A stretch of 43,195 nt of DNA from Crocinitomicaceae bacterium (GTDB taxonomy: Bacteria; Bacteroidota; Bacteroidia; Flavobacteriales_D; Crocinitomicaceae). This document shows, one piece after another, positions 1 through 8,223 of this stretch (positions within the stretch are counted from its first letter, which is position 1; every line of letters starts with the position of its first letter). Location of the stretch: assembly GCA_021738405.1 (NCBI GenBank), contig JAIPCC010000012.1, forward strand, positions 1-43,195. Reading direction: 5' to 3'. The position numbers were made by a program, and so were the translations under genes. The notes below the pieces were generated by a model. It saw only the letters and a list, made by a program, of their open reading frames with translations. It was not told the origin of the DNA and searched no databases.

Positions 1-212
1 ATATGAACTTTTACTTCGATGTACAAAACGTTTATGGCTTCAAAACAAAAGTGGCACCTATTTTACTCGTGCAAACCGATGCCAATAATCAACCGCTCGT
101 CGATCCGAATGACCCCACGCGCTATCAAACCACGTTGCTAGAAAACGCGTCGGGTATTTTACAACCAGCGCTCGGCATTATCATTGAATTCGTCACGAAG
201 AAAGCAAAGTAA
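1..212 (+). CDS. C-terminal end of a TonB-dependent outer membrane receptor (5' truncated by window)
   Basis: Only the last 70 or so residues are present; the gene enters from before the window, so the ATG at base 3 is an internal methionine, not a start. The visible part reads like the final strands of a TonB-dependent receptor barrel: an FDVQNVYG segment, a proline-rich turn with DPNDPTRYQT, and a closing strand GIIIEF just before a short basic tail. The sequence shows an alternating hydrophobic pattern; the family resemblance is from memory of Bacteroidota receptors whose last strands read 'DVQNVYN ... GIIVEF'. Such receptors import large substrates such as glycans, chelated iron or cobalamin. 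The substrate cannot be told from this fragment. Confidence 0.6.
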   Translation, partial: MNFYFDVQNVYGFKTKVAPILLVQTDANNQPLVDPNDPTRYQTTLLENASGILQPALGIIIEFVTKKAK

Positions 213-221
213 ATCGCTTGC

Positions 222-250
222 TTTGAATTTTTAAAAAAGTGGTATCTTTG
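222..250 (+). promoter_or_regulatory. Predicted promoter of ndk
   Basis: TTTG at 222-225 and TATCTTTG at 243-250 with a 17-base spacer match the Bacteroidota housekeeping promoter (TTTG, then TAnnTTTG). Transcription would start near 255, giving a leader of roughly 18 A-rich bases before the ATG at 273. Confidence 0.7.
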
Positions 251-272
251 CACCCAAAATAAAAGAAATTAC

Positions 273-692
273 ATGGCAACGAACAGAACTTTTACAATGC
301 TTAAGCCCGATGCAATCGAAAACGGGCACATGGGCAAAATCATCGACATGATCATCAATGCTGGTTTCAGCATCAAAGCAATGAAATACACGCAACTTTC
401 TGAGGCACAAGCTAAAGAATTTTATGCAGTACACGCTGAGCGTCCGTTCTACGGTGAACTCGTCGAGTACATGACCAGCGGCCCTATCGTTGCAGCTATC
501 CTCGAAAAAGATAACGCAGTTGCAGATTTCCGTACACTTATCGGTGCTACCAATCCAGCCGAAGCTGCAGAGGGTACCATCCGTAAGGCTTATGCAGAAA
601 GCATAGGACGCAATGCCGTTCACGGTTCTGACTCCGACGAAAACGCAGCAAATGAAGGTGTATTCCATTTTGCAGCGAACGAGATTTTCTAA
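273..692 (+). CDS. ndk: Nucleoside diphosphate kinase
   Basis: Cytoplasmic enzyme that moves the gamma phosphate from ATP to other nucleoside diphosphates through a phosphohistidine, balancing NTP and dNTP pools. The 139-residue length is the normal family size. The start [14 protein letters not shown], the RPFY segment (57-60) and the active-site block NAVHGSD (114-120) with catalytic His117 are all visible. The ATG at 273 is the natural family start and follows an A-rich leader rather than a Shine-Dalgarno sequence. It has its own promoter (222-250) and its own terminator (715-740), so it looks monocistronic, although prfC starts exactly where that terminator ends. Nothing is missing or unusual in the protein. 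Confidence 0.97.
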   Translation: MATNRTFTMLKPDAIENGHMGKIIDMIINAGFSIKAMKYTQLSEAQAKEFYAVHAERPFYGELVEYMTSGPIVAAILEKDNAVADFRTLIGATNPAEAAEGTIRKAYAESIGRNAVHGSDSDENAANEGVFHFAANEIF

Positions 693-714
693 TTTCGTCT
701 ATCATCTTTAAATC

Positions 715-740
715 AAAAGACCGCTCTGCGGTCTTTTTTT
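715..740 (+). terminator. Rho-independent terminator after ndk, abutting prfC
   Basis: AAAAGACCGC (715-724), a TCT loop (725-727) and GCGGTCTTTT (728-737) form a perfect 10-bp stem ending in a T run up to 740. The next base, 741, opens the first possible ATG of prfC. Any transcript that makes prfC must therefore read through this hairpin or start inside it. Confidence 0.88.
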
Positions 741-2348
741 ATGTACAGCCTCATGAGATTCACAGAAGCCACCGAGAAACGCCGCACTTTCGGCATTATT
801 TCTCACCCAGATGCCGGTAAAACAACCCTGACCGAAAAACTTTTGCTTTTTGGTGGGGCTATACAAACCGCTGGTGCCGTCAAAAACAACAAAATCAAAA
901 AATCGGCCACCTCTGACTTCATGGAAATCGAGAAGCAGCGCGGTATCTCTGTTGCTACCTCCGTGATGGCTTTTGCTTACAACGGCAAACAAATCAATAT
1001 CCTCGACACACCCGGTCACAAAGACTTCGCCGAAGACACCTTTCGAACGCTGACGGCTGTGGATAGCGTCATTCTCGTCATCGACTGCGCCAATGGGGTA
1101 GAAGCGCAAACCGGCCGCCTCATGGAGGTGTGTCGCATGCGCAAAACGCCCGTGATCATTTTCATCAACAAAATGGACCGCGATGGCAAAGAAGCTTTTG
1201 ACTTACTCGATGAGCTCGAAGCCAAACTAGACATCAAAGTGCGTCCGCTCACTTGGCCTATCGGCATGGGCGACCGCTTCCAAGGGGTTTACAACATCTA
1301 TCAAAAAGGACTCAACCTTTTTGCTGCCAACAAAACTAAAATTGCAGACGACGTCGTCTCCATTTCAAGCTTATCAGATCCCACCCTAGATCAAATTATC
1401 GGTGAAAACCCGGCCAACGAACTCCGAGAAGAAATTGATACCGTTGAAGGCGTTTACGATCCTTTTGACCGCAATTCTTATTTGGCGGGCGATGTCGCAC
1501 CTGTCTTTTTTGGTTCGGCCGTCAACAACTTCGGGGTGAAGGAATTACTCGATACCTTTTGCGAGATTTCACCATCGCCACGAGGCCGAGAGAGCGACAC
1601 CCGCATGGTAGAGCCCGAAGACGAACGTTTTTCAGGGTTCGTCTTTAAAATCCATGCCAACCTCGACCCCAAACACCGCGACCGCATCGCCTTTTTGCGC
1701 ATCGTTTCTGGCCGTTTTGAGCGCAACAAGTTTTACCACCATGTGCGCCTCAGCAAAGACATGAAATTCCCGAATCCAACGTCTTTCATGGCACAAGACA
1801 AAAGCGTCATCGACGCCGCCTACCCAGGCGATGTCATCGGGCTTTACGACACTGGTTCGTTCAAAATTGGAGACACCCTCACCACCGGCGAGAAAATGCT
1901 CTTCAAAGGTATTCCGTCATTCTCTCCAGAGATTTTCCAAGAGTTGGAGAACTTAGACCCACTCAAGTCTAAGCAATTGGAGAAAGGCATACGCCAGCTC
2001 ATCGACGAAGGCGTTGCGCAATTATTTGTGCAGCAACCCGGAAACCGCAAAATTGTGGGTACGGTTGGTCAGCTCCAGTTCGAAGTCATCAATTACCGCC
2101 TCATCCACGAATACGGCGCTAATTGCCGTTTTGTGCCGCGCAATTATTTCAAAGCTTGCTGGATCACCTCCACAAGCGACGAGCAGTTGGCTAATTTCAA
2201 GCGCGCTAAAAGCAACTATTTGGCCTTAGATAAAGATGAAAATTTAGTTTTCTTGGCCGAAACGCCATTCCTTTTGCAAATGGCCGAACAAGACTACCCA
2301 GAACTTACTTTCCACCAAACATCAGCTTTCAAACTAGAAGTAGAGTAA
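741..2348 (+). CDS. prfC: Peptide chain release factor 3 (RF3)
   Basis: Translational GTPase that recycles RF1/RF2 from the ribosome after peptide release. Numbered from the ATG at 741, the G1 motif HPDAGKTT lies at 22-29, the QRGIS switch region at 66-70, DTPGH (G3) at 89-93 and NKMD (G4) at 143-146. GTP-binding domain, beta-barrel domain and C-terminal RF3 domain fill 535 residues, the usual size. Two starts are possible: ATG at 741, immediately after the T run of the ndk terminator, or ATG at 753 (reading [13 protein letters not shown]), which leaves a little room for a ribosome and matches the short N terminus of relatives. I see no separate TAnnTTTG promoter in front. Function is secure; only the start and mode of transcription are open. 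Confidence 0.95.
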   Translation: MYSLMRFTEATEKRRTFGIISHPDAGKTTLTEKLLLFGGAIQTAGAVKNNKIKKSATSDFMEIEKQRGISVATSVMAFAYNGKQINILDTPGHKDFAEDTFRTLTAVDSVILVIDCANGVEAQTGRLMEVCRMRKTPVIIFINKMDRDGKEAFDLLDELEAKLDIKVRPLTWPIGMGDRFQGVYNIYQKGLNLFAANKTKIADDVVSISSLSDPTLDQIIGENPANELREEIDTVEGVYDPFDRNSYLAGDVAPVFFGSAVNNFGVKELLDTFCEISPSPRGRESDTRMVEPEDERFSGFVFKIHANLDPKHRDRIAFLRIVSGRFERNKFYHHVRLSKDMKFPNPTSFMAQDKSVIDAAYPGDVIGLYDTGSFKIGDTLTTGEKMLFKGIPSFSPEIFQELENLDPLKSKQLEKGIRQLIDEGVAQLFVQQPGNRKIVGTVGQLQFEVINYRLIHEYGANCRFVPRNYFKACWITSTSDEQLANFKRAKSNYLALDKDENLVFLAETPFLLQMAEQDYPELTFHQTSAFKLEVE

Positions 2349-2352
2349 ATTC

Positions 2353-2366
2353 TTGATGTATATCAA
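2353..2366. promoter_or_regulatory. Perfect FNR/CRP-type palindrome upstream of the pirin gene
   Basis: TTGATGTATATCAA fits the FNR half-site pattern TTGAT-N4-ATCAA with no mismatch. Its centre (about 2359.5) is roughly 42 bases before the start predicted from the -7 element at 2390-2397, which is the class II activator position. It lies just after the prfC stop. It could instead be a weak hairpin behind prfC, but it has no following T run. Confidence 0.5.
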
Positions 2367-2367
2367 G

Positions 2368-2397
2368 TTGGTTTCAAGTCAAATTGAACTATTTTAG
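2368..2397 (+). promoter_or_regulatory. Candidate promoter of the pirin gene
   Basis: TTG at 2368-2370, a 19-base spacer, and TATTTTAG at 2390-2397, which differs from TAnnTTTG at one place. A weak -7 element fits with activation from the palindrome directly upstream. Confidence 0.45.
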
Positions 2398-2411
2398 CTC
2401 AAAAAAAAGAA

Positions 2412-3539
2412 ATGACTTCGAAAATTGAACGCAGATCTTTTCTCTCCAGGCTTGGATTAGGTTTGGGAGGCACGCTACTTTTCCCTTTTACCCAATGGGG
2501 GAAATCAAAAACCAGTGAAATGTCAGCACTTATTCTCAAAACAAGACCCCTCGGTTTTCAGTGGGAAACCCTCGATCCCTTTCTTTTCTGTGTACACCAC
2601 GAAGATTTCTTTCCAAAAGGCAATGCTGCTTTAGGGCCAGACCCGAGCAATTTTGAAGGTCGCCACATGGGCCAAGATTTCATCGTCAAAGACGGCTTTC
2701 GCATGTACCACGGCTCCACCGTTCCGGGCTTTCCCGGGCATCCGCACCGCGGTTTTGAAACCATCACGGTCGTCAGAACAGGTTTGGTGGACCACGCAGA
2801 CAGCATGGGCGCTGCCGGCCGCTATGGCAATGGCGATGTCCAATGGATGACCGCCGGAAAAGGCGTGCAACACGCAGAAATGTTCCCGCTGCTCAATCAA
2901 GATGCAGATAATCCGCTAGAGCTCTTTCAAATTTGGCTCAACTTACCCAAGCGCAGCAAAATGGTGCAGCCGCATTTCAAAATGCTCTGGGCCGAGTCTG
3001 TACCAAAGTTTAGCCTAGACCAAAACGGAACCAAAGCACATATTGAAGTTTTAGTTGGTCAATTAGGAGCGCACAAAGCAGCTGCCACGCCTCCAAATTC
3101 TTGGGCCGCAGATCTCAATAACCACGTGGCTATCTACAACATCCAATTAGAACCAGGAGCTACTTTTGAGCTTCCGGCAACGGCAAGTGGTGTCAACCGC
3201 AGTATTTATTATTACGAGGGCAATGGCCTTCAAATTGGTGGGCAAACCATTGCGCATTATCACGCTGCCGACGTAGATGCTGCCCAGGTTTGTACTTTCA
3301 AAAATGGAACTGAAGCCTCCAAAGTATTGGTGCTGCAGGGCCGCCCGATCAATGAGCCCGTAGTACAGCACGGCCCATTTGTCATGAACAGTAAAGAAGA
3401 AATCTACCAAGCCTTTCAAGATTACCAGCAAACCCAATTCGGAGGTTGGCCATGGCCGCGCTACGATCAAGTCCACGACGCCAAGCTTGGGCGCTTTGCC
3501 AAGCATGCCGATGGCAGGATGGAGAAGCCGAAGGGGTAG
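2412..3539 (+). CDS. Pirin family cupin protein with Tat export signal
   Basis: Bicupin of the pirin family. The 375-residue protein begins with a twin-arginine signal (ERRSFLSRLG, residues 6-15, followed by GLGGTLLFPF), so the folded, metal-loaded protein is probably sent to the periplasm; most bacterial pirins are cytoplasmic and lack this. The metal site of the N-terminal cupin is intact: H110 and H112 in HPHRGFE, H154 and E156 in GVQHAE. Known pirins include quercetin dioxygenases and redox-sensing regulators, but the substrate here is unknown. The C-terminal cupin covers about residues 230-330 and a Trp-rich tail follows (GGWPWPRYD). It stands alone between prfC and a convergent AT-richer block, behind an FNR-type palindrome, which suggests control by oxygen or redox state. 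Confidence 0.88.
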   Translation: MTSKIERRSFLSRLGLGLGGTLLFPFTQWGKSKTSEMSALILKTRPLGFQWETLDPFLFCVHHEDFFPKGNAALGPDPSNFEGRHMGQDFIVKDGFRMYHGSTVPGFPGHPHRGFETITVVRTGLVDHADSMGAAGRYGNGDVQWMTAGKGVQHAEMFPLLNQDADNPLELFQIWLNLPKRSKMVQPHFKMLWAESVPKFSLDQNGTKAHIEVLVGQLGAHKAAATPPNSWAADLNNHVAIYNIQLEPGATFELPATASGVNRSIYYYEGNGLQIGGQTIAHYHAADVDAAQVCTFKNGTEASKVLVLQGRPINEPVVQHGPFVMNSKEEIYQAFQDYQQTQFGGWPWPRYDQVHDAKLGRFAKHADGRMEKPKG

Positions 3540-3569
3540 GCCTCTACTTCTAGCTGGATAATTTGAAAG

Positions 3570-4241
3570 TTAACGACTTAAAGCAAATCCTTTTCTAAAT
3601 CCAATTTGCGCACCAACTATCCCCGTGCCATAATGGTTTGTAATACCCATCGTTTGATTTAAGACACTTTCGCTATATGGGGAATAAACATAGGGAGCAT
3701 AGGAAATCGCCAAAAACAAGGAGCCCTTAATTTCCGCTAAACATGGTAAAGAATATCCAAACTTCACTTGTACATCGGAGCCTATTCCGAAGGCCCGAGT
3801 TGGCGTTTCATCCACTAGAATAGGCTCTTGGTTTACCCTTCGAAAAAGCCCGCTTACTGTCAAGGCCAATCTCATTTCAGTATAACAATTCGAGTGAAGA
3901 ATGCTAAAGTCCTTGCGCGCAAAATATCCTAGATTACTGATGTACAAATTGATTGCATTCGCCATGTTTTTATTTTCCGCAACACTCTTAAAAAATGAAA
4001 GATCAAAGGACAGGCCATGAATTAGTTCTTGTTTTGTTGATAGTCTATAATTAAAAGACGTGTTGAACCCATGCATAAATAATGGCTGTTTTTCAATGAG
4101 CCAAGGTCTACTGAAATTGTACAATTGAATGGAACGGTCCCATTGTTTGGCATACATGTATTTATAAGATACATCCATGGAGAATTTTTGGGCATGGACC
4201 ACATGGAAAAAGAAAATACAAAAAAATAAGGTGTTTTTCAT
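3570..4241 (-). CDS. Exported protein of unknown function, likely small outer membrane beta-barrel
   Basis: I do not recognise a named family. The 223-residue product starts with a Sec signal peptide (MKNTLFFCIFFFHVVHAQ, cut after residue 18). The rest shows alternating aromatic/hydrophobic patterns typical of barrel strands (for example SYKYMYAKQ, INLYISNLGYFA, FLAISYAPYVY) and ends in GAQIGFRKGFALSR. It starts 3 bases after the stop of the amine oxidase gene, so the two are surely co-transcribed, with the AraC regulator in front. The base composition is AT-rich like its two neighbours and unlike prfC. The signal peptide and operon position are clear; the barrel assignment is an inference. 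Confidence 0.7.
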   Translation of the reverse strand: MKNTLFFCIFFFHVVHAQKFSMDVSYKYMYAKQWDRSIQLYNFSRPWLIEKQPLFMHGFNTSFNYRLSTKQELIHGLSFDLSFFKSVAENKNMANAINLYISNLGYFARKDFSILHSNCYTEMRLALTVSGLFRRVNQEPILVDETPTRAFGIGSDVQVKFGYSLPCLAEIKGSLFLAISYAPYVYSPYSESVLNQTMGITNHYGTGIVGAQIGFRKGFALSR

Positions 4242-4244
4242 AGC

Positions 4245-5579
4245 TTAACTTGAAGTGATAAGGTCAAGAACTGCTTTATATGCAGACTCTACTGCACCAT
4301 GAACGGTTTGATGATGACCGTTTATGTTCATCGCTTCGCCTGCAAAGAAAACTTTATTATCAATCGGCTCCGCGGCGATTTGTCGCGCATTGTCCATGCC
4401 AATGGTACTGTACGAATAAGCACCTTTGATAAATGGTTTGTCTGTATAATCTTGAACAAAGGATTGCATAAAATACAAAGAAGCTTGACCGTTAAACATG
4501 AGGTCTAATTCTTGAATCAATGCGTTTGTAATCGCAGCATCGTTCCCTAATGCATGTAAATTTGCTGCTTGATCTCCCATAACAAAGGCTATCAATACGA
4601 CATCATTTGTGGTTTTTCCAATGGAATCATCTAAATATGCGGCACAAGTGGACCCCCCATAGGTATTTTCCGGGAAGAATTTCACGTTAAATTTTAAGAA
4701 CACTTTCATCCCTGGACCCATTCCAAAACGAGAAAATGCATCTGTTTTTGTTGCAGGTAATGAAGGATTAAATTGAATCTCATTTAACTTCAAAATGGAA
4801 ATGGGTACGGTCAAAATAAGCTTATCACAGAAATATTCAGCTCCATTTTGATCAATCACTTGAATTTGAGCTCCGCTATAATCGATAGAAACAACGGGCT
4901 TATTCAAATTTATTTGATTCAATATTGGCTGAGCAAATTGCTGATAAATGAAATCGAAAAATGTATCAGAGAATTTATAATCATCATCACCTGAAACCCA
5001 ATTTTCTTCATCCTTGCTATTCCAATAGGCTGATAAAAGGGAAGCTGAGGCACCTTGATCAGCGGCAATTGCCTCAACGATTTGATCATAACTGCTATCT
5101 AGTCCTACCTGATGCGCGTAATCTTTGAAGGAAATATCTGGAAGATTTTTTTGCTCAAAAATATACGGGTCTTTTGGTAATTCAGTAACCATTTTATTCT
5201 CAAACCAATAACTCATCGATGAATCATCCAGCGTAACTTTTGTTTGTGTTTGCAGGATTAAATCCCCTAAAATATTATTCGTTCCATGTAACCATTGCGC
5301 ACCGGTATCTACATCGTAATCTGAGAAACCTGATAATTTCCCCAACCGACCACCGATCCGATCACTCGCCTCTAAAATCTGAAAAGAAATTCCTTTTGAA
5401 CGCAGTAAATACCCAGCGTATAAACCAGCAGCACCTGCCCCGATAATGAGTACCTTACCCTTATATTCATCCTGATCAAAAAAAGAATCTTTGCGGCATG
5501 AATTTAATATCGCGGACGGAACCAGAATAAAACCAGATGTTAGCAAACAAGATTTTAAAATAAAATCACTTCGTTTCAT
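4245..5579 (-). CDS. Flavin-dependent amine oxidase family protein (FAD/NAD(P)-binding), exported
   Basis: A 444-residue member of the monoamine oxidase / polyamine oxidase flavoprotein group, which oxidises amines to imines with reduction of oxygen. The Rossmann dinucleotide motif GAGAAG is at 47-52, followed by the ILEASDRIGGR motif (68-78) and the DTGAQWLHG segment (91-99). Near the C terminus VFFAGEAMN binds the flavin. The N terminus MKRSDFILKS...ILNSCRKD is a signal peptide; Cys28 after LNS could be a lipobox, so the enzyme is periplasmic or membrane-tethered rather than cytoplasmic. It follows the AraC gene by 23 bases and precedes the small barrel protein by 3. Hand sampling of a few sequence lines gives about 33-45% GC, below prfC. 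Substrate unknown. Confidence 0.88.
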   Translation of the reverse strand: MKRSDFILKSCLLTSGFILVPSAILNSCRKDSFFDQDEYKGKVLIIGAGAAGLYAGYLLRSKGISFQILEASDRIGGRLGKLSGFSDYDVDTGAQWLHGTNNILGDLILQTQTKVTLDDSSMSYWFENKMVTELPKDPYIFEQKNLPDISFKDYAHQVGLDSSYDQIVEAIAADQGASASLLSAYWNSKDEENWVSGDDDYKFSDTFFDFIYQQFAQPILNQINLNKPVVSIDYSGAQIQVIDQNGAEYFCDKLILTVPISILKLNEIQFNPSLPATKTDAFSRFGMGPGMKVFLKFNVKFFPENTYGGSTCAAYLDDSIGKTTNDVVLIAFVMGDQAANLHALGNDAAITNALIQELDLMFNGQASLYFMQSFVQDYTDKPFIKGAYSYSTIGMDNARQIAAEPIDNKVFFAGEAMNINGHHQTVHGAVESAYKAVLDLITSS

Positions 5580-5602
5580 TGATTAAAGATAGCATCTCTT
5601 CA

Positions 5603-6448
5603 TCAATTCAACAACTTACCCCTCCTAAATCCCGACGGAGTCATTTGTTTTTTCTTTAAAAAAACACGATTGAAATAACTCAAGGACTCAAAGCCGCTGT
5701 CGTGGGCAATTTTACCTACTGTATCTTCAGTGGAAAGCAATAAATGACAAGCTTCGGTAATGCGCAAATTATTTAAATAATCGGAAAAAGTGGTGCCGGT
5801 AGCTTTTTTGAAGAACTTGCAAAAATTACTTTCTGACATAAATACAAGGTCGGCCACGCGTTTCAATGAAATTTGTTCTTGGAAATGATATTGCAAGTAG
5901 GCACACACTTTATTCACCCTCGTTTCAAATTGTTTGGTCATGATGCCGTGGTAATTTTCAGTCGTAAGCGGTCTAGATATACCATTACTTAACGCATTGA
6001 GAATGGATAATAAAGACAAAATGCGCTCAAGTCCAGCGGTATTTGTTAGGGTATAAAGTTGATCGGCAAGAAGTTGATCGGACTCAAAACATAGACCTCG
6101 TTTTGAGAGTTCGAGTAATTTTTGAATGGATTGACTTTCATGAAGCTTCAAAAATGGAGCTATGAATTCCTTTGAAAATTGAATGACCAGCGCTTCGGAA
6201 GGAGCGCCATCGTCTAGCTTACCACACCAGGTATGCGGCAAATTACGCCCCAACAACACCAAATCACCTTCCGAAAAATGCGCGTGTGAGTTGCCCACAA
6301 CGCGATAACCAGTACCTTTTAGAATATAGGTTAATTCATATTCGGGGTGGTAGTGCCACTTGAACTCAAAAGCCGCAACACGCAAGTGTTTTGCGTAAAA
6401 ACTCGCGTCTCCTTGTTTGGATGGTATGTCTTCTAAATGGGCCTTCAT
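5603..6448 (-). CDS. AraC family transcriptional regulator with N-terminal cupin sensor
   Basis: 281-residue regulator. Residues 20-80 form a cupin-like sensor (WHYHPEYELTYIL, then EGDLVLLGRNLPHTW), of the type that senses sugars in this family. Residues about 180-280 are the double helix-turn-helix AraC domain; the second HTH ends in FESLSYFNRVFLKKKQMTPSGFR, an excellent match to the family signature. It is divergent from the dioxygenase/TIM barrel/GH92/GH13 operon with 126 bases between, and is first in a run with the amine oxidase and barrel gene. AraC proteins commonly regulate the adjacent divergent operon, so control of the glycosidase operon is the natural inference; the effector may be a mannose-containing or glucose-containing sugar, but that is speculation. 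Confidence 0.92.
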   Translation of the reverse strand: MKAHLEDIPSKQGDASFYAKHLRVAAFEFKWHYHPEYELTYILKGTGYRVVGNSHAHFSEGDLVLLGRNLPHTWCGKLDDGAPSEALVIQFSKEFIAPFLKLHESQSIQKLLELSKRGLCFESDQLLADQLYTLTNTAGLERILSLLSILNALSNGISRPLTTENYHGIMTKQFETRVNKVCAYLQYHFQEQISLKRVADLVFMSESNFCKFFKKATGTTFSDYLNNLRITEACHLLLSTEDTVGKIAHDSGFESLSYFNRVFLKKKQMTPSGFRRGKLLN

Positions 6449-6488
6449 GAGCTCTTATCAACTAAATTAGTCTTTTATTTGCGATAAA

Positions 6489-6521
6489 AATTCAATATAG
6501 TATCATAAAACTATAGAATTC
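6489..6521. promoter_or_regulatory. Imperfect inverted repeat in the divergent araC-type / dioxygenase intergenic region
   Basis: AATTC at 6489-6493 and TATAGT at 6496-6501 are mirrored by ACTATA at 6510-6515 and GAATTC at 6516-6521, giving a symmetric element interrupted by two extra bases in the left arm. It lies between the two divergent start codons and upstream of the candidate -7 element at 6548. It could be an operator, but AraC proteins often use direct repeats, so the assignment is tentative. Confidence 0.3.
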
Positions 6522-6547
6522 GACTAAAACGCGCCGCTAGGTTGTAT

Positions 6548-6555
6548 TATTTTTG
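6548..6555 (+). promoter_or_regulatory. Candidate -7 element of the dioxygenase/glycosidase operon
   Basis: TATTTTTG matches TAnnTTTG exactly and lies 19 bases before the ATG at 6575. I see no TTTG at the expected -33 distance, which would fit a promoter that depends on an activator such as the divergent AraC protein. Confidence 0.45.
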
Positions 6556-6574
6556 AAAATCTAAAATACGCGCC

Positions 6575-7381
6575 ATGAAGCACTTACTCAATGCAACCTA
6601 TGCCTTGACTTCAGATCAAATTGCTTTTTTCAAGCAAAATCAATACATCAAACTCAAACAGGTATTTGACGCCCCTACGATACAGTTTTTCAATGAAGCC
6701 ATATCCAAGCAGGTCGAACAGATGAACAAGGTAGAAACGCCACTTGAGGAGCGCAGTACTTACGGTAAGGCTTTTCTGCAACTCTTCAATCTATGGACCG
6801 AAAACGACCTCGTGAAAGACATCGTGCTGAGCAAACGCTTGGGTCAAATTGCGGCAGAACTCATGGAGGTAGATGGTGTTCGGCTCTACCATGATCAAGC
6901 GTTGTTCAAGGAAGGTGGCGGTGGCATCACGCCTTGGCATGCCGATCAGTTTTATTGGCCTTTAGCCAGCGATAAAACGGTTACTGCCTGGATTCCCTTA
7001 CAAGCCACACCTTTAGAAATGGGCCCCTTAGAATTCAGTGCAGGCAGTCATGTGATTGTGGAAGGTCGCGAATTAGAAATTGGGGATCAGAGCGAGGCAG
7101 TCATGCAAAAAAAGCTACGTGTCACTGATTTTCAGCATGTCATTGAAGCCTTTGACATCGGTGAAATCAGTTTTCATTCGGGTTGGATCTTTCACAGAGC
7201 AGGCGCCAATACCACTAGCGACATGCGAAAAGTCATGACGGTGATTTATATGGATAAAGACATGGTGCTCAAAAAACCAGATAATCCCAATCAGGAAGTT
7301 GACTGGCATACTTGGTGCCCGGGTGCGCAAATTGGCGAGGTCATCCAAACACCACTCAATCCGCTTATTTATTCAAAATAG
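6575..7381 (+). CDS. Phytanoyl-CoA dioxygenase (PhyH) family Fe(II)/2-oxoglutarate oxygenase
   Basis: 268 residues, normal for PhyH-type non-haem iron oxygenases, which couple 2-oxoglutarate decarboxylation to hydroxylation. The facial triad is visible: H122 and D124 in TPWHADQFYWP and the distal His207 in HRAGAN; R218 (in MRKVMTVIYM) is the likely 2-oxoglutarate anchor. Between them stands WIPLQATPLEMGPLEFSAGSH, a classic family segment. There is no signal peptide, so it is cytoplasmic. It is the first gene of a run with an isomerase-like TIM barrel (2 bases downstream), GH92 and GH13 enzymes. PhyH relatives hydroxylate many small molecules besides fatty acids. Its presence ahead of glycosidases suggests a sugar-derived or small osmolyte substrate, but this is inference. 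Confidence 0.88.
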   Translation: MKHLLNATYALTSDQIAFFKQNQYIKLKQVFDAPTIQFFNEAISKQVEQMNKVETPLEERSTYGKAFLQLFNLWTENDLVKDIVLSKRLGQIAAELMEVDGVRLYHDQALFKEGGGGITPWHADQFYWPLASDKTVTAWIPLQATPLEMGPLEFSAGSHVIVEGRELEIGDQSEAVMQKKLRVTDFQHVIEAFDIGEISFHSGWIFHRAGANTTSDMRKVMTVIYMDKDMVLKKPDNPNQEVDWHTWCPGAQIGEVIQTPLNPLIYSK

Positions 7382-7383
7382 CC

Positions 7384-8223
7384 ATGAACATACAATATAC
7401 TTGCACTTTTTGGGGGCGCGAACATTTGTCGGCGAGCGCATTTTTAAATGAGGCCATCAGTCAGGGTTTCGCTGGTGTAGAGATCAATTTTCCCGATGAC
7501 AAGCAATTTGTGGATGAATTTATGTCTGAATTGGAACGCATCCGCAAGACAAGCCATCCAGATTTTATCTTTATTGCTCAACAAGTGCTTTCAAACGAAA
7601 AAGAAACCGTTGCTGCGTACAGCGAACGTTTGACAAATCGACTGAATTTGCTCGTTGGTTTAAATCCAAATGCCATCAACTCACATACGGGCAAGGATTT
7701 TTTTGAGTTTGAAGAGAATTGCGCCATCATTGAAAAAGCAGAGCAGGTGACAGCCGCTGCGGGTATTCCGCTTTGGCATGAAATCCATCGGGGTCGGTTT
7801 TCCTTTCATTTAAAGACGCTATTGGCTTATTTAGCGGCATTTCCTCAGATGAAGTTAGTCGCCGATTTCTCTCATTTTTGTGTCGTATCAGAAAGTGATT
7901 TAAGTGACCAACAAGAACTCTTGACACGAATCTATCCAAACATACAACACATCCATGCACGCGTAGGATTTGAGCAAAGTCCACAGGTGAATCATCCTTT
8001 TGCTCCTGAATGGAAAAAATACTTGAATCAATATACCACTTGGTGGAAAGAAATCATTGATTTTCATGCGCAGAAAGGAGCTACGCATTTGACGATTACC
8101 CCGGAGTTTGGTCCTTACCCTTACCTGCCTCAAGCGCCCTTTAGCCAAGCGCCGCTTGCCGATCAACACGCACTCAACCTCCAAATGAAGCAGTATTTGG
8201 AACAAAATCTGCTCGTCAAATGA
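7384..8223 (+). CDS. Sugar phosphate isomerase/epimerase-like TIM barrel protein
   Basis: 279-residue TIM barrel of the AP endonuclease 2 / xylose isomerase-like group. The expected metal ligands are visible on successive strands: E133 (PLWHEIHRGR), D161 (VADFSHFC), H191 (IQHIHARVGFE) and E241 (LTITPEFGP). Relatives isomerise or epimerise ketoses, myo-inositol derivatives or hydroxypyruvate. The start is the ATG at 7384, three bases after the dioxygenase stop codon begins to clear; an in-frame extension back to 7312 would run inside the dioxygenase and is rejected. The stop TGA at 8221-8223 overlaps the ATG of the GH92 gene (ATGA), which indicates translational coupling. No signal peptide, so it acts in the cytoplasm alongside the dioxygenase. 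Confidence 0.85.
   Translation: MNIQYTCTFWGREHLSASAFLNEAISQGFAGVEINFPDDKQFVDEFMSELERIRKTSHPDFIFIAQQVLSNEKETVAAYSERLTNRLNLLVGLNPNAINSHTGKDFFEFEENCAIIEKAEQVTAAAGIPLWHEIHRGRFSFHLKTLLAYLAAFPQMKLVADFSHFCVVSESDLSDQQELLTRIYPNIQHIHARVGFEQSPQVNHPFAPEWKKYLNQYTTWWKEIIDFHAQKGATHLTITPEFGPYPYLPQAPFSQAPLADQHALNLQMKQYLEQNLLVK

Noticed and set aside
231-668. 145-codon minus-strand ORF opposite ndk
   Set aside because: It runs antisense through the highly conserved ndk gene; the translated protein has no family features.
2352-2367. Inverted repeat after prfC as a terminator
   Set aside because: The stem is only 6 bp and no T run follows, so the FNR-type reading is preferred, though not proven.
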